From the NCBI GenBank assembly GCA_964423225.1, contig CAYREE010000049.1, positions 1 through 14,528 on the forward strand: 14,528 bases of DNA. The letters run 5' to 3'. This DNA comes from CAYREE01 sp964423225 (lineage in GTDB: Archaea; Altiarchaeota; Altiarchaeia; IMC4; SCGC-AAA252-I15). The position numbers and the translations under genes were made by a program. The notes below the pieces were generated by a model. It searched no databases, was not told the origin of the DNA, and saw only the letters and a program-made list of their open reading frames with translations. Positions 13,922 through 14,528 of this stretch are shown piece by piece. Within the stretch, counting starts at the first letter, position 1. Each line of letters begins with the position of its first letter.

Positions 13922-14528
13922 TTACATACCTGAAAATTCTCCGGTTGTGATGAGCCTTCCAGTCTCTACTTGTTCTATGTGTCCTCTTCCAACTTCTTCA
14001 TGATGGTATAGCTCATAGTTACGATGGTCTTTTAATGCTCCGTCAGCATGAATCCCTGATTCATGGGCGAATGCATTGTCTCCTACTGCTGGTTGATTGA
14101 CTGGTATTGGGACTCCCATTGATAGTGAAGCGTAGTTGGATAGTCTCCAGGCTTTTTTCAGGTTTATTTTCCCCGCCATCTTGTATTTTTTGGAGAGTCC
14201 ACTGGATTTGGTTATTGCAAGTATGACTGACACTAAGTCTGCGTTACCTGATCTTTCACCTAGACCGTTAACAGTCGTATTGATATATGCGTCTACACCA
14301 CCGTCTATCGCTGCTTTTGCTCCTGCGATGCTTGAGGCTACAGCCATTCCTAAGTCATTGTGGCAGTGTAGTTCAAGTGGTATTTTTACTGATTCTGCGA
14401 GTTCGTATATTTTATCGTATATGGTGAATGGATCGTCGTATCCGAGGGTGTCGCAGTAACGTATTCTGGATGCTCCAGCTTCTTTTGCGGTTTCTGCGAA
14501 TTCTATGAGTTTGTCTATCTCGGTTCTT
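13922..14528 (-). CDS. Homocitrate synthase / isopropylmalate synthase family protein (5' end off window, truncated by in-frame TAA)
   Basis: The frame is open from the right edge, so the N-terminus and start codon are outside; about 201 residues are visible. They include the DTLG motif (RYCDTLGYDDP), the metal-binding ELHCHNDLG motif, the acyltransferase signature TTVNGLGERSGNA, and AHESGIHADGALKDHRNYEL. The HxHND histidines bind the catalytic divalent metal in the TIM barrel. The family condenses acetyl-CoA with a 2-oxo acid; the RNYE and GEFSGM parts favour homocitrate synthase (NifV/AksA-like) over true LeuA, and there is no regulatory LeuA domain. A TAA at 13924-13922 falls within the conserved GEFSGMxGF segment, and the missing C-terminal subdomain continues in frame after it. 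This may be a recent nonsense mutation, a sequencing error, or a two-piece enzyme. Confidence 0.85.
   Translation of the reverse strand, partial: RTEIDKLIEFAETAKEAGASRIRYCDTLGYDDPFTIYDKIYELAESVKIPLELHCHNDLGMAVASSIAGAKAAIDGGVDAYINTTVNGLGERSGNADLVSVILAITKSSGLSKKYKMAGKINLKKAWRLSNYASLSMGVPIPVNQPAVGDNAFAHESGIHADGALKDHRNYELYHHEEVGRGHIEQVETGRLITTGEFSGM

Noticed and set aside
13922..13924. TAA as a recoded sense codon
   Set aside because: The genes ending at 1200, 6061, 7118, 9268 and 13733 use TAA as a normal stop, so genome-wide reassignment is not credible.

Overview
The window looks like chromosomal DNA of an archaeon, probably of the DPANN type or a related lineage; the lineage is an inference. 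The signs are TATA boxes 22-30 bases from start codons with many short or absent leaders, GAGGTG ribosome-binding sites on only some genes, a tRNA gene without encoded CCA, an archaeal-type ScpA kleisin, an archaeal-type ADP-ribose Nudix hydrolase, an S-layer-like protein, and secreted proteins with long Thr/Ser linkers joined to small Cys-rich domains.

Layout. Positions 2-370 hold the 3' end of an isoprenylcysteine methyltransferase-like membrane enzyme. A tRNA-Val(UAC) follows at 454-527. Positions 544-8181 form a cell-surface region with five anchored or secreted proteins: a Thr-linker protein (544-1200), a 1566-residue S-layer-like protein with Cys-rich repeats (1241-5941, minus), a secreted Thr-linker/Cys-rich protein (6061-6684, minus), a small membrane-anchored protein with two six-Cys repeats (7118-7522, minus), and a single-span protein with a Thr/Ser stalk and a Cys-rich tip (7588-8181). 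A cytosolic Nudix hydrolase (6719-7123) sits among them. From 8224 on the content is more housekeeping: class I GAPDH (minus), a polytopic membrane protein that may be a GT-C glycosyltransferase (minus), ScpA (plus), a HAD-IIB-like phosphatase (minus), a conserved small protein coupled to a 59-residue zinc-finger protein (plus), and at the right edge a homocitrate-synthase-like enzyme interrupted by an in-frame TAA (minus).

How the parts relate. Most genes are single units in divergent or convergent pairs with very short spacers, so promoters are packed into 34-85 bp gaps. The surface genes do not form one operon but are clustered and share architecture (anchor, low-complexity Thr/Ser stalk, disulfide-type domain), which suggests a surface or adhesion locus. 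The most notable points are the S-layer-like protein, whose two S-layer halves flank about 1,050 residues of duplicated Cys-rich modules, including a 120-bp block copied almost perfectly 1410 bp apart; the in-frame stop in the homocitrate synthase gene; a perfect 3 x 25 bp tandem repeat that rewrites the C-terminus of the HAD protein; and a 16-bp palindrome over the predicted transcription start of GAPDH.
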